Translations under genes and position numbers: made by a program | From: an uncultured Sutterella sp. | GTDB taxonomy: Bacteria; Pseudomonadota; Gammaproteobacteria; Burkholderiales; Burkholderiaceae_F | NCBI GenBank assembly: GCA_905213905.1 | Contig: CAJMKD010000012.1 | Span: forward strand, 1 to 64,000 | Length of the DNA stretch: 64,000 nucleotides | Direction of reading: 5' to 3' | Shown here: piece by piece, positions 53,068 to 62,400 of the stretch | Layout: every line of letters begins with the position of its first letter | How positions within the stretch are numbered: position 1 is the first letter of the stretch | The notes under the pieces: model-generated | Told to the model about the DNA's origin: nothing | Database searches by the model: none | Seen by the model: only the letters and a program-made list of their open reading frames with translations

Positions 53068-55788
53068 ATGCCGACCATCAGAATCCGCATCCCCGATCTC
53101 TGCTGTCCAGCGGAGTTTCGGCCGATAGAAAAAGCCGTTGAAAAGCGCCTCGCCCTTTCGCGCGAAAACCGTTCGGGCGACGTGACGCTCGTTCCCGACT
53201 ATGCTGCGAGAACGCTCGAAGTCCGAACGAAAGACGCCGCGACGATTGAAGCGGCCGAGTTTCTTGAAGCGGTCCGCAGCGCGGGCTTTGAATGCTCGCT
53301 CGAGACGGCTCAAAAAGCGGCGGCGCCCGCAGCGGCAGCTGCGCGAGGGCCCGTTCATTTTCACGTTCCGCAGATGGACTGCCCCGTCGAAGCAGGCGAA
53401 ATCGAACGTGAATTCAAGCGCGCGGGCATCACCGGCGCCGTCTTCGACACGATGAACCGGAAGATCGCCTTCGAAGCCCTTTCGGAAGAAGGCATCCGCG
53501 CTGTTGCCGCCGCCATTCGCAAGGCGGGCTATGAGTCGCATGTTCATTCCAGTCGCCCCGCAGCCGCCGCAGCAGAGGCGCCCGCACCCGCTGCGGGCCG
53601 CACTCGGCTTTCGGTCCCTGAAATGGACTGCCCCGTTGAAGCCGGCGAAATCGAGCGCGTCTTCAAGGCCGAAGGGTTCGAAGACTACGTCATCAGCACG
53701 ATCAACCGCACCATTGAAGTGGCGGATGCGTCTGTTGAGCGCGCTGTTGAGCTTGTCGCCAAGGCGGGCTATGAAGCCAAGCCGATCCGCCGGCGCGCAC
53801 GCGCAGACGAGAAGGCGCTCTACGAAGACAAGACGCCCTGGGGGCGCTACTTCCTTGCCCTTTTCATCGCGCTTGTCTCGGAAGCCGTCGAGCTCACCCA
53901 TGAATACGGCGTCCTTGCAATTTCGGACACCCTCGCCAACGGGCTGAGCCTCATCTGCGCCGTCGTCGCGGTGCTGATGGTTGGGCTCGGCACCTTCCGC
54001 AAGGGGCTGCAGTCGACGCTTCGCGGCTCGCTCAACATGAATGCGCTCATGGCGGTCGCCGTGACGGGCGGCATTCTGATCGGCGCCTGGCCGGAAGCCG
54101 CCATGGTGATGGTGCTTTTCGAAATCTCCGAAGCAATCGAGCGCCTTTCGATGACGAAGGCGCGCAATTCAATCCACGACCTGATGAAGGTTGCCCCAGA
54201 AACGGCGCTCGTCAAGACGCCCGCGGGCTTCGAAAAAATGTCTGTCGACGATGTGATGCCTGGTGCGCTCATGCGCGTGGCGCCCGGCGAGCGCATCCCG
54301 CTTGACGGACGCATCCGCACGGGCATCACGGCACTCGACCAGTCCATGGTGACGGGCGAATCCATGCCGGCCGAAAAGGGACCGGGCGAAAACGTGTGGG
54401 CAGGCACCGTCAATCTGCAGAGCACGATCGAGGTCATCGTCACGGCCGCCGCCGGCGAAAGCCTCACGGCGCGAATCATCGAAGCGGTCGAAAACGCACA
54501 GGCCGCCAAGTCGCAGACGCAGCGCTTCGTCGACCGGTTTGCCGAGGTCTATACGCCGATCGTCTTCGTCGTGGCGCTTGCGGTCGCCATCGTGCCGCCC
54601 TTATTCCTTGGCGACTGGCTCGGCTGGCTTTACAAGGCGCTTTGCCTTCTCGTCATCGCCTGCCCGTGCGCGCTTGTGATCTCAACCCCCGTCACGATCA
54701 TCTCGGCGCTCGCCACCGCGACGCGCTGCGGCCTGCTCGTCAAAGGGGGGCTCTTCATTGAAGAAGCCCGCAACCTCAAGCACATCGGCCTCGACAAGAC
54801 CGGCACGCTCACGAAGGGCGAGCCCGAAGTGGCGAACACCCTTGCCTGGGGCATTGAAGAGAATCGAGCGCTTTCCCTCGCGGCGAGCTTGGGCGCCATG
54901 AACAAGCACCCGCTCTCCGCGGCGCTCGAGCGGGCTGCCCGCGAAAAGAAGCTGCCGCTTTTCGAGGTTTCGGAATTCACGGCGCTCCCTGGCAAAGGCG
55001 TCAGCGGCCGCGTTGAGGGCGGCAAGCTCCTGCTGCTGAGCCCCGCTGAAGTGCGTGCGCGCGGCATTCTCACGCCCGAGGGCGAAAAGGAGGCTGCCCG
55101 CGCCGCCTCGCTCGGCATGTCCTCGGTGGCGCTTGTCGACGCCTTCGGCATGCTTGCGATGTTCTCGCTTGCCGACCGCGTCAAGGCCGATGCCATGGAC
55201 GGCATCCGTCAGCTTCGGGCGGTGGGCGTCGAGCCGGTCCTCCTCACGGGCGACAACGAGCGCGCCGCCAATGCGCTCGCTCATACGCTCCATCTCAAGG
55301 AAGTCCGCGCGAACCTTCTGCCCGAACAGAAGCTCGACGCGATTCGTGAAATGCAGCGCACGGGCCTCACCGCCATGGCGGGCGACGGCATCAACGATGC
55401 GCCCGCGCTTGCGCAGGCCGACATCGGCATCGCGATGGGCGTCAGAGGCACCGACAGCGCTATCGAAGCGGCCGACATCGCCGTGATGGACGACAAGATC
55501 TCTTCGATCGCCTCGCTCGTGCGGCTTTCCCGCATGACGCACCGGGTTCTTGTTGAAAACATCGTTTTTGCGCTCGGCATCAAAATTGCATTCGCGATTC
55601 TCGCCATAGCAGGGATGGCAACCATGTGGATGGCCGTCTTCGCCGACACGGGCACGTGCCTCATCGTTGTCGCCAATGCGCTTCGCATGCTGCGCGCCAA
55701 GCCGGCGCTTGACCGCGAGGCCGAAGCGGTGCGCCGCGCTGCAACCTCGGAAGGGGCTGCGGCGATCGGCGCGCCTGAAGCCGCTTAG
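53068..55788 (+). CDS. Zn/Cd/Pb-exporting P1B-type ATPase
   Basis: A 906-residue inner-membrane efflux pump. Three N-terminal metal-associated domains are seen: LCCPAE (11-16), and two MDCPVEAGEIE repeats (103-113 and 186-196) that keep one Cys plus an acidic residue, as in ZntA/CadA pumps of this group. TGES is at 429, CPC at 532-534 in the transport helix, and DKTGT at 576-580 carries the phosphorylated Asp; GDGINDAP follows. CPC with acidic metal sites favours Zn2+, Cd2+ or Pb2+ over copper. The ATG at 53068 is preferred; the frame is open upstream to 52984. Regulation by the divergent MerR protein is expected. Confidence 0.9.
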   Translation: MPTIRIRIPDLCCPAEFRPIEKAVEKRLALSRENRSGDVTLVPDYAARTLEVRTKDAATIEAAEFLEAVRSAGFECSLETAQKAAAPAAAAARGPVHFHVPQMDCPVEAGEIEREFKRAGITGAVFDTMNRKIAFEALSEEGIRAVAAAIRKAGYESHVHSSRPAAAAAEAPAPAAGRTRLSVPEMDCPVEAGEIERVFKAEGFEDYVISTINRTIEVADASVERAVELVAKAGYEAKPIRRRARADEKALYEDKTPWGRYFLALFIALVSEAVELTHEYGVLAISDTLANGLSLICAVVAVLMVGLGTFRKGLQSTLRGSLNMNALMAVAVTGGILIGAWPEAAMVMVLFEISEAIERLSMTKARNSIHDLMKVAPETALVKTPAGFEKMSVDDVMPGALMRVAPGERIPLDGRIRTGITALDQSMVTGESMPAEKGPGENVWAGTVNLQSTIEVIVTAAAGESLTARIIEAVENAQAAKSQTQRFVDRFAEVYTPIVFVVALAVAIVPPLFLGDWLGWLYKALCLLVIACPCALVISTPVTIISALATATRCGLLVKGGLFIEEARNLKHIGLDKTGTLTKGEPEVANTLAWGIEENRALSLAASLGAMNKHPLSAALERAAREKKLPLFEVSEFTALPGKGVSGRVEGGKLLLLSPAEVRARGILTPEGEKEAARAASLGMSSVALVDAFGMLAMFSLADRVKADAMDGIRQLRAVGVEPVLLTGDNERAANALAHTLHLKEVRANLLPEQKLDAIREMQRTGLTAMAGDGINDAPALAQADIGIAMGVRGTDSAIEAADIAVMDDKISSIASLVRLSRMTHRVLVENIVFALGIKIAFAILAIAGMATMWMAVFADTGTCLIVVANALRMLRAKPALDREAEAVRRAATSEGAAAIGAPEAA

Positions 55789-55981
55789 CCGAGCGCCGAT
55801 GCTCGAGCGGCATTTGAAACCAGCCTGAGAGCGCGCAGGCAGCAACCCATAAAGAGCGGGCGGCATCTCGAAACGGATGCCGCCCGCTTCGCATTGGTCT
55901 AAGCTCAGACATATGCGGACGGACGCCATGCATGCCGCTTGACGGTTTTGCCGGCGCCCGCGCTTACTGGAACGCACAGCC

Positions 55982-56494
55982 ATGACCGATCTCTCGCGAC
56001 TTGAACCCAAAAACGGCGACTTCGTGCGCTACGTCGACGACCTCATCCGCCGGCAGCAGGCGGAGATGCTTCGCACGCGCGGCGATGAGGCGGCTGCCAT
56101 GCGCGCGTCGCTTCGCGACGCCTTTGATGCAATGGAAGCGACCGACAGGGACGGCGACGGCGTCTCGCTCAAAGACTTGGTCGGCGCACTTGCGGGGAAA
56201 ACAGCCAAAGCGGCCCGTGCAGCCAATGCTGCCCGAAAACACGCGTCTCAACCGGCAGCGCCGGGAAGCTTGCAGACGAAGCGCTCTCAAAAAGCATCTG
56301 CTCGCAAAAGCGGCGCACTTCCGAAAATCGTCTTCATTGAGCGCTTTGCCGCCATTGCAGCCATTCTCGGTGCGGTCTTCATGAGCGAGCTTGGGCTCAC
56401 ACTCCCCGGCACGCCTGTCGCTGCAGCCGACATTCTGATCGCGATTGCCATTTTGCTTTTCATCCATTCGGGCATTCTCGAAAAGCGCGGCTGA
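55982..56494 (+). CDS. C-terminal two-helix membrane protein with EF-hand-like motif
   Basis: A 170-residue protein I do not recognise. The first 75 residues are soluble and hold DRDGDGVSLKDL, an EF-hand-like calcium loop, though a lone one. A basic, Ala-rich linker leads to two C-terminal membrane helices (about 120-140 and 146-163). The start is the first ATG after the ATPase gene (gap 193 bases). It may be a membrane-anchored regulatory protein. Confidence 0.6.
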   Translation: MTDLSRLEPKNGDFVRYVDDLIRRQQAEMLRTRGDEAAAMRASLRDAFDAMEATDRDGDGVSLKDLVGALAGKTAKAARAANAARKHASQPAAPGSLQTKRSQKASARKSGALPKIVFIERFAAIAAILGAVFMSELGLTLPGTPVAAADILIAIAILLFIHSGILEKRG

Positions 56495-56619
56495 AGCGCC
56501 TCTGCCTGCGTTTGGATCCTGGTGCTGCGCCGGCGCCTCCGCGCGAGGGCGCGGCTCGTGAAAAACGCGGCAGCCGACTTTCTCTTTTCTTTTGTACGGC
56601 AATAGGAGGGTTTGAAGAA

Positions 56620-57036
56620 ATGTCAACCAATGCCGAGAATCGCTGCGGCGCAGACGTTTTTGAACGCTTCACGAGCGGCACCCAAGCGCGCCTCACCGAT
56701 GCGCTCTCCGGCTTCGCGCCGGACGTCGCCCGGTACATCAAGTCTTTTGTATTCGGCGAAATCTACGCGAGGCGCGGCCTCACGGATCAGGAGAAGACCA
56801 TCGCCGTCATCACGACGCTCGCAGCGATCGGCGGCTGCGAGAAGGAGCTTCGCACGCACCTCAATACGGCGCTCAACGTCGGCGTGCCGCCCGAGCGCAT
56901 CGTTGACACCTTCATCCAAATGCTGCCTTATGCAGGCTTCCCACGCGTGCTCAATGCGCTCTTTGAAGCCCAAGCCGTCTTCGAAGCCCGCGGCGTGCGC
57001 CTGCCGGATGCAGCGCTGACGCCGCCGGAAGACTGA
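56620..57036 (+). CDS. Carboxymuconolactone decarboxylase-family protein
   Basis: A 138-residue all-helical CMD protein. GLTDQEKTIAVITTLAAIGG and the LRTHLNTALNVGVPPERIVDTF segment are classic. Members act as decarboxylases, as AhpD-like peroxidase partners or with unknown roles. The CxxC active pair of AhpD is missing (only one Cys near residue 72), so it is not an AhpD peroxidase. The start at 56620 is fixed by GGAGGG eight bases upstream, despite an open frame to 56512. Confidence 0.83.
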   Translation: MSTNAENRCGADVFERFTSGTQARLTDALSGFAPDVARYIKSFVFGEIYARRGLTDQEKTIAVITTLAAIGGCEKELRTHLNTALNVGVPPERIVDTFIQMLPYAGFPRVLNALFEAQAVFEARGVRLPDAALTPPED

Positions 57037-57110
57037 TTTCCAAAATCTTAGGGTTATTGCCTAGAGCAAACATTCAATCAAGTTTATTTGAGGCAAAGTT
57101 TTTGTTTTCA

Positions 57111-57145
57111 AGGCGCCTGTCGATTGGACAGGCGCCGTTTTTTAT
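57111..57145 (+). terminator. Rho-independent terminator of the CMD gene
   Basis: GGCGCCTGTC pairs with GACAGGCGCC, followed by GTTTTTT. It isolates the lysine riboswitch unit from upstream transcription. Confidence 0.9.
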
Positions 57146-57173
57146 GAGACATTCAACTTCGGAAAACAAGTTG

Positions 57174-57349
57174 TTGATAGAGGCGCGGCGCGGAAGAGTA
57201 CTCGTCGGAGGGGACACCCGAAGATGACGACGAAAGGCCAAGCCGCCGAAACGACCGCCCGGGTACGGACGAGCGTTGGGCACCGGTGGAATACATCGGT
57301 GACTCCTGGTTCAGCGTTCATTCGCTGCTTCCAGAGGCGCTATCGGTGG
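57174..57349 (+). promoter_or_regulatory. Lysine riboswitch (L-box) aptamer
   Basis: The core matches the L-box element: GATAGAGGCGCGG at 57177, AGAGTA, GAAAGGCCAAGCCGCCGAA near 57230-57250, GCGTTGGGCACCGG and CCAGAGGCGCTATC at 57331-57344. GATAGaGGCGC and GGCGCTATC close the first stem of the five-way junction. It precedes a terminator and an amino-acid permease, so lysine should reduce permease expression. Confidence 0.9.
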
Positions 57350-57432
57350 TAACTCGCATGAAGACCCTCCACGCGTCCGACACTTTCGCCGACGCGTTCG
57401 GCGGGGACGGACTGCCGGGGTTGTCGTTTCAG

Positions 57433-57463
57433 AAAGTTGCATCGATAGATGCAACTTTTTTTT
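57433..57463 (+). terminator. Riboswitch expression-platform terminator
   Basis: AAAGTTGCATC (57433-57443) and GATGCAACTTT (57448-57458) form a perfect 11-base stem with a GATA loop, followed by a run of T. It lies 84 bases after the aptamer and about 55 before the permease start, where a lysine-dependent transcription stop is expected. Confidence 0.88.
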
Positions 57464-57516
57464 ATTTCCGGACCCATTATTTCGAACACAAAAACGACAA
57501 TTCCGGGAGCGACTTT

Positions 57517-58920
57517 ATGAGCACCCCTTCCTCCAACCAGCACGTCACCCTCAAGCGAGACGTCGGCCTCTTCGGCGGCATCTCGGTTCTTGCCGGCATC
57601 ATGATCGGCTCGGGGATCTTCTACATCGGCGCCATTGTTCTGCAGCGCGCCGGCATGAGCCTCGGCCTCGCCCTGCTCGTCTGGGCGATCGGCGGTCTGA
57701 TCACGCTTCTCTCCGGCATCTGCTTCGCCGAGCTCGGCGCCATGATGCCTAAAGCAGGCGGCTACTACGTGTACCTGCGCGAAGCCTACGGCCAGCGCGT
57801 CGCCTTCATGTGCGGCTTCACGAACTTCTTCCTCTCCTCGTCGGGCTCGATCGCCGCGCTCGCCGTTGCGTTCGCCGCAGCCATCAGCTCGATGACGCCG
57901 CTCTCCGAGTGGGAGCAGAAGGCCATTTCGCTCGGCTCGATCCTGCTGCTTTCGGCGATCAACATCCGCGGCATCCGCTTCGGCAGCTTCTTCCAGAACA
58001 CCTTCATGGTGCTCAAGATGCTCCCGATCGTCCTCATCCTCGTCTGCGGCCTCGTCATGGGCAATGAAAGCCCCGACCTTCTCGCGATGCCGGCTGAAGC
58101 GCCTTCCATCAGCACGCTGCTATCGATGATCGCCTTTGCCGTCCTGGCAACGCTCTGGGCGTATGAAGGCTGGACGAACCTCAACAACATCGCCGAAGAA
58201 ATCAAGGACCCGAAGCGCAACATTCCGCTCGCGCTGATCGGCTCGATCCTGGGCGTTGCTGTCCTCTACGTGCTCTTCAACTACGCCGTCTACCGCGTGC
58301 TTCCGTACGACACGATCATCGCGATGGTGAACGACGGCAACTTCTACCTCGGCACGGCCGCCGCCGAGTCGCTCTTCGGCGCCGCGGGCATGATCATCGT
58401 GGGTTCCGCGATGGTGCTTGCGATCTTCAATTCGCTCAACGGCTGCATCATGGTCTTCCCGCGCATGTACTTCGCCATGGCCCGCGACGGCGCGCTCTTC
58501 CCGGCGCTCGCGAAGCTCCATCCGGTCTACCGCACGCCGATCAACGCGCAGATCGCATCGGCCGTGATGGCAATGATCCTCGTCTGCTCGCGCACGCTCT
58601 CCGAACTCACGAGCCTCGTGGCAATCTGCGGCATCATCTTCCACGGCCTCACGTTCCTCTCCGTGATCGTTCTTCGCAAGAAGTATCCGACGATGGAGCG
58701 CCCCTACAAGGTCTGGTGCTATCCGTACGCGATCTACCTCGTCCTCGCCTTCATGATCTGCCTTGTGATCAACACGATCTATCAGGACCCGGTCACCGCC
58801 GCCCTCGGCCTCATTGTCCCGCTCGTCGGCCTCGCGATCTACGAAATCTTCTTCCGCCGCCAGCATGAAGCGCTCGAAGCGCAGCGCCGCAGCGAAGGCA
58901 AGACCGACCTCGAAGCCTGA
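57517..58920 (+). CDS. APC/LAT-family amino-acid permease, lysine-riboswitch controlled
   Basis: A 467-residue inner-membrane transporter with twelve hydrophobic segments. GISVLAGIMIGSGIFYIG in the first helix is the APC substrate-binding motif, and the overall likeness is to LAT/SteT-type permeases, which often exchange neutral amino acids. The lysine riboswitch upstream makes lysine or a lysine-derived amine the favoured cargo; this rests on regulation, not on the permease itself. GGGAG precedes the ATG at 57517; the frame running back to 57286 lies inside the riboswitch and is not coding. Confidence 0.88.
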   Translation: MSTPSSNQHVTLKRDVGLFGGISVLAGIMIGSGIFYIGAIVLQRAGMSLGLALLVWAIGGLITLLSGICFAELGAMMPKAGGYYVYLREAYGQRVAFMCGFTNFFLSSSGSIAALAVAFAAAISSMTPLSEWEQKAISLGSILLLSAINIRGIRFGSFFQNTFMVLKMLPIVLILVCGLVMGNESPDLLAMPAEAPSISTLLSMIAFAVLATLWAYEGWTNLNNIAEEIKDPKRNIPLALIGSILGVAVLYVLFNYAVYRVLPYDTIIAMVNDGNFYLGTAAAESLFGAAGMIIVGSAMVLAIFNSLNGCIMVFPRMYFAMARDGALFPALAKLHPVYRTPINAQIASAVMAMILVCSRTLSELTSLVAICGIIFHGLTFLSVIVLRKKYPTMERPYKVWCYPYAIYLVLAFMICLVINTIYQDPVTAALGLIVPLVGLAIYEIFFRRQHEALEAQRRSEGKTDLEA

Positions 58921-58940
58921 GGCACAAAGATCCCATTGAT

Positions 58941-58971
58941 GCGCCGCACGCTTTAGAAAGAGCGTCGGCGC
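58941..58971 (+). other. Stem-loop between permease and amidohydrolase genes
   Basis: GCGCCG-ACGCT and AGCGT-CGGCGC form a bulged stem without a T tract. It does not look like a terminator, so the two genes can share one transcript; the hairpin may shield the upstream message. Confidence 0.45.
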
Positions 58972-59001
58972 GAAGAAAAACATCCGAAACAGAGATTCAT
59001 C

Positions 59002-60612
59002 ATGACCGCAATGCTTATCCGCAACGCCAACATCTACATCAACCGCGGACGCTTCGAAGAGGCGCTCCTCATTGAAGACGGCTTCGTCAAGGCCGTCGGC
59101 TCAAACGAGGAAATCGCCGCACGCGCGCCCGCCGACGCCGAAGTCTTCGACGCTGAGGGCCGCACGATCGTTCCGGGCTTCAACGACTCGCATCAGCACC
59201 TGTTCAACACGGGCATCGCGCTCACGGACATTCGCCTGCACAATGCGACGAGCATCCGCGAAGTGAAGGAAATCGCACGCCGCTACATCGAGGAGCGCCG
59301 CCCGGCGCCGGGCACCGTGCTCCACGGCATGGGCTGGAATCAGGACTACTTCACGGACGAACCGCGTCTTCTCACGCGCGCCGACCTCGACGACATTACA
59401 ACTGAATATCCGCTCATCTTTGAGCGCGCCTGCGGCCACATGCTCACGGCGAACACGCCTGCCATGCAGCTTGCCGGCTTCACGCGCGACTCGGTCGCGC
59501 CCGAAGGCGGCTCGATCGGCCGCGATGAAAACGGCGAATTGAACGGCGTCTTCGCCGAAAACGCTCGCGGCCCGCTCACCGCGCTCTTCCGCAACCGCAC
59601 GGTCGAGCAGACAGCTGAGCTCATTCGCGCCGGCATGCGCCACGCCGCTGAGACGGGCGTCACTTCGGTGCAGACCTGCGACCTCCGCGAAGGCTCCTGG
59701 CGCACAGTGCTCGAAGCCTACAACCTTGTGATGGCCGACCATCCGCTCACGCGCGTAAGCCATCAGTCCTACTTCAGCAAGCCCGAGGAATACCGCGAAT
59801 TCCTCGCCGAAGGCCATGTCACCGGCACCGGCACGCCCTTCCACCGCTTCGGCCCGCTCAAGCTCTTCGTTGACGGCAGCCTTGGCGCCCGCACCGCCTA
59901 CATGCGCGCCCCCTATCACGACGCGCCTGAAACGCGCGGCATTTCTACGCTGACGCCCACACAGCTCGACGCGCTTGTCGGCACCGCCGTTGAACACCAC
60001 TGCGGCGTCGCCATTCACGCGATCGGCGACGCGGCCGTCGAAGAAGTGCTCGACGCCTACGACCGCGTCTGCAAGGACGGCAAGAACCCGAACCGCCTCG
60101 GCATCATTCACGTTCAGATCACGGATCGCCCGCTCGTCGAGCGCTTCACGAAGAATCACATTCTTGCGCTCGTGCAGCCGATCTTCCTGCACTACGACAC
60201 GACGATCGTCGAAGACCGCGTCGGCAAGGAGCTTGCCGCCACGTCCTATGCGTTCGGCACCATGAAGAAGCTCGGCATTCACATGAGCTTCGGCACCGAC
60301 TCCCCGATCGAAGACATGAACCCGATCGACAATCTCTACTGCGCGGTCACCCGCTCGACGCTCAAGGGTTCGCCGAGCTTCCATCCGGAAGAGTGCGTCG
60401 ACATCTACGACGCTGTTGATGCCTACACGACGGAAAGCGCCTACGCGACCTTCGAAGAAGACATCAAGGGGCGCCTGCTGCCTGGCTACTACGCCGACCT
60501 CGTCGTGCTCTCGGAAAACATCTTCGAGCTGCCGCCGACGGAGCTGCGCCGCGCCAAGGTGGACGCCACGATGGTGGACGGCCGCTTCGTCTTCCAGCGC
60601 CAGAACGCCTGA
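59002..60612 (+). CDS. YtcJ-like amidohydrolase (amidohydrolase-3 family)
   Basis: A 536-residue cytoplasmic metal-dependent amidohydrolase. FNDSHQHL near residue 64 is the first metal site; GTDSPIE near residue 434 gives the catalytic Asp. The length and MGWNQDYF segment are typical of the YtcJ/amidohydrolase-3 group, whose members act on N-acyl or other amides but mostly lack known substrates. It lies 81 bases after the riboswitch-controlled permease and is probably in the same unit, suggesting it acts on the imported compound. A terminator follows at 60670. Confidence 0.82.
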   Translation: MTAMLIRNANIYINRGRFEEALLIEDGFVKAVGSNEEIAARAPADAEVFDAEGRTIVPGFNDSHQHLFNTGIALTDIRLHNATSIREVKEIARRYIEERRPAPGTVLHGMGWNQDYFTDEPRLLTRADLDDITTEYPLIFERACGHMLTANTPAMQLAGFTRDSVAPEGGSIGRDENGELNGVFAENARGPLTALFRNRTVEQTAELIRAGMRHAAETGVTSVQTCDLREGSWRTVLEAYNLVMADHPLTRVSHQSYFSKPEEYREFLAEGHVTGTGTPFHRFGPLKLFVDGSLGARTAYMRAPYHDAPETRGISTLTPTQLDALVGTAVEHHCGVAIHAIGDAAVEEVLDAYDRVCKDGKNPNRLGIIHVQITDRPLVERFTKNHILALVQPIFLHYDTTIVEDRVGKELAATSYAFGTMKKLGIHMSFGTDSPIEDMNPIDNLYCAVTRSTLKGSPSFHPEECVDIYDAVDAYTTESAYATFEEDIKGRLLPGYYADLVVLSENIFELPPTELRRAKVDATMVDGRFVFQRQNA

Positions 60613-60669
60613 TAGACATATTTTGAACGCCGGGCGGCCGATGGCCGCTCGGCTGATCCTTTCTTTTGG

Positions 60670-60706
60670 AACCGCTTCGCGCGACGTGCTGCGAAGCGGT
60701 TTTTTT
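60670..60706 (+). terminator. Rho-independent terminator after the amidohydrolase gene
   Basis: AACCGCTTCGC and GCGAAGCGGTT enclose a 10-base loop, followed by TTTTTT. It faces the convergent MocR gene. Confidence 0.92.
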
Positions 60707-60711
60707 GATCC

Positions 60712-62242
60712 CTAAAGCACGCCGCGCATGCGCTCAACAGCCATCGCCATTTGCCGGACTGCAGTTTCAATAGCTGTTTCGGAAAAGCCGGCAAATCCCA
60801 GCAGCAAGCCGTTTCTGGGCGGCAGATCTCGATAGCAGAGCGAGAGCGGCCGCGTCTCGATGCGGCACTCGCGTCGAAGCCGATCGCTTACCGCCACATC
60901 CGACAACGCGGGATCATGAAAAACAAATGTCAAATGCGTGCCCTGATTGCTCGGCAGCAGTCGGCCGAAGCCCGAGCAGAATCGGCCGATCGCGCGCACG
61001 GCCGCGCTGCGCCGCTTTTCGTAAAGGCGCTTCAGCCGCCGGATGTGCGCATCGTAGTGGCCGCCCGCGATGAATTCCGTGAGGATTGCCTGGTGCACTT
61101 CAGACGTGTGCCGATCGAAAAGGAGCTTCGCGCCTTCGAACGCCTGGGCAATTTCGCGCGAGGGCGCAACCAAGTAGCCAATATTGAAGCCCGGATAGAT
61201 CATTTTGGTGAAGCTGCCGAGGTAGACGACGCGCCCGGCGCCCGAACCTGCGCGGTCAAGCGCGGCAAGCGCCGGATAGGGCGAGCCGCCGTAGCGGAGC
61301 TCGCTGTCGTAATCGTCCTCGATAACCCAGGCGCCGCTTCGCGACGCCCAGGCGAGGAGCGCCTTCCGACGTTCGAGCGTCATCAGCACGCCGAGCGGAT
61401 ACTGATGGCTTGGCGTTACGAGAATGCCGCGCCAATCGGCTTCGCTCTCCCGCATCTGCTCGAGCGCCGCCACGCTCACGCCCCCTTCATCCACGGGCGC
61501 CGACACCGTCCTCGCGCCGAAAAACTCCAGCGCGCGCCGATGCGGCTCAAATCCCGGATCTTCCACCGCCACACGGTCGCCGTCATTGAAGAGCACTTCC
61601 GCGCAAAGCGACACGCCCTGCTGAATGCCCGTCGTAATGATGACTTCCTCAGGCTCGCACGCAATTCCGCGCGTCTGACGCACATAGTCGGCAATCACCT
61701 TTCGAAACGCCGGATAGCCGCCCGGCAACGAATAGCCATTATGGAGCCATGGACTTTTTGAAAGTCCGCGCAACAATCTGCGTCCACTTGCGTCCGGGAA
61801 GACTGTCGAAATCCGGATTAATGACGGCAAGCGGCTCGAGCGCCTGCACATGAAAGTCGGTCGCGCCGGCCGCTGCGGCGGCGCGCTGGGCAAGAAGCGG
61901 CGCCTTCTCCTGCTCGCGAGCCACTGAAGCCGGTTTTTCGGCTTCCGTCCGCTGCGCCCAATCCTCCGCTTTGTTGTCGATGATCCTGCCGGCGACGACG
62001 GTGCCTGCGCCCGGCTTTGATTCTAGGAAGCCTTCCGCCTTGAGCCTCGCGTAGGCCGTTGTGACCGTAACGCGGCCGACTTTGAGCGCGCGGGCTAGAT
62101 CCCGAGAAGCAGGGAGCCGGTCGCCGGCGGCAAGACGGCGTCCGATCATCATGCGCAGCGAGCGGTAGACCTGCTCATTGAGCGGCACGTCGAGCGACGC
62201 ATCAAGCGAAATGTCAAGCGTTTCCGGCGAGAGCCTCGTCAT
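60712..62242 (-). pseudogene. MocR/PdxR-type GntR regulator, interrupted by a frameshift
   Basis: A GntR-family winged-helix domain (about 1-75, VYRSLRMMIGRRLAAGDRLP then VGRVTVTTAYARLKAEGFL) fused to an aminotransferase-fold domain, as in MocR/PdxR/GabR regulators that sense PLP or amine ligands. The two parts are in different frames, meeting at a run of five T (plus strand 61755-61759); removing one base gives a continuous FKSPWLHNGY across the join. FTKMIYPGFNIGYL marks the PLP-lysine region. Whole length would be about 510 residues. The error sits in a homopolymer, so sequencing error, decay or slippage are all possible. The neighbouring amidohydrolase or exported TenA gene may be its target. 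Confidence 0.8.
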
Positions 62243-62400
62243 GATTCAAAATCCTTCTGCTAGATTCCGAAATAAATCAGCGCGCCCACATTGTTCCGCT
62301 TTTCCGAAGAAATGCGCAACATCCGTGCTGCGAAGCGCATGCCTGCTTCGACGGCCTTGATTACACTGAGCACTTTTGAACTCCCGATCGAGGATGCCTC

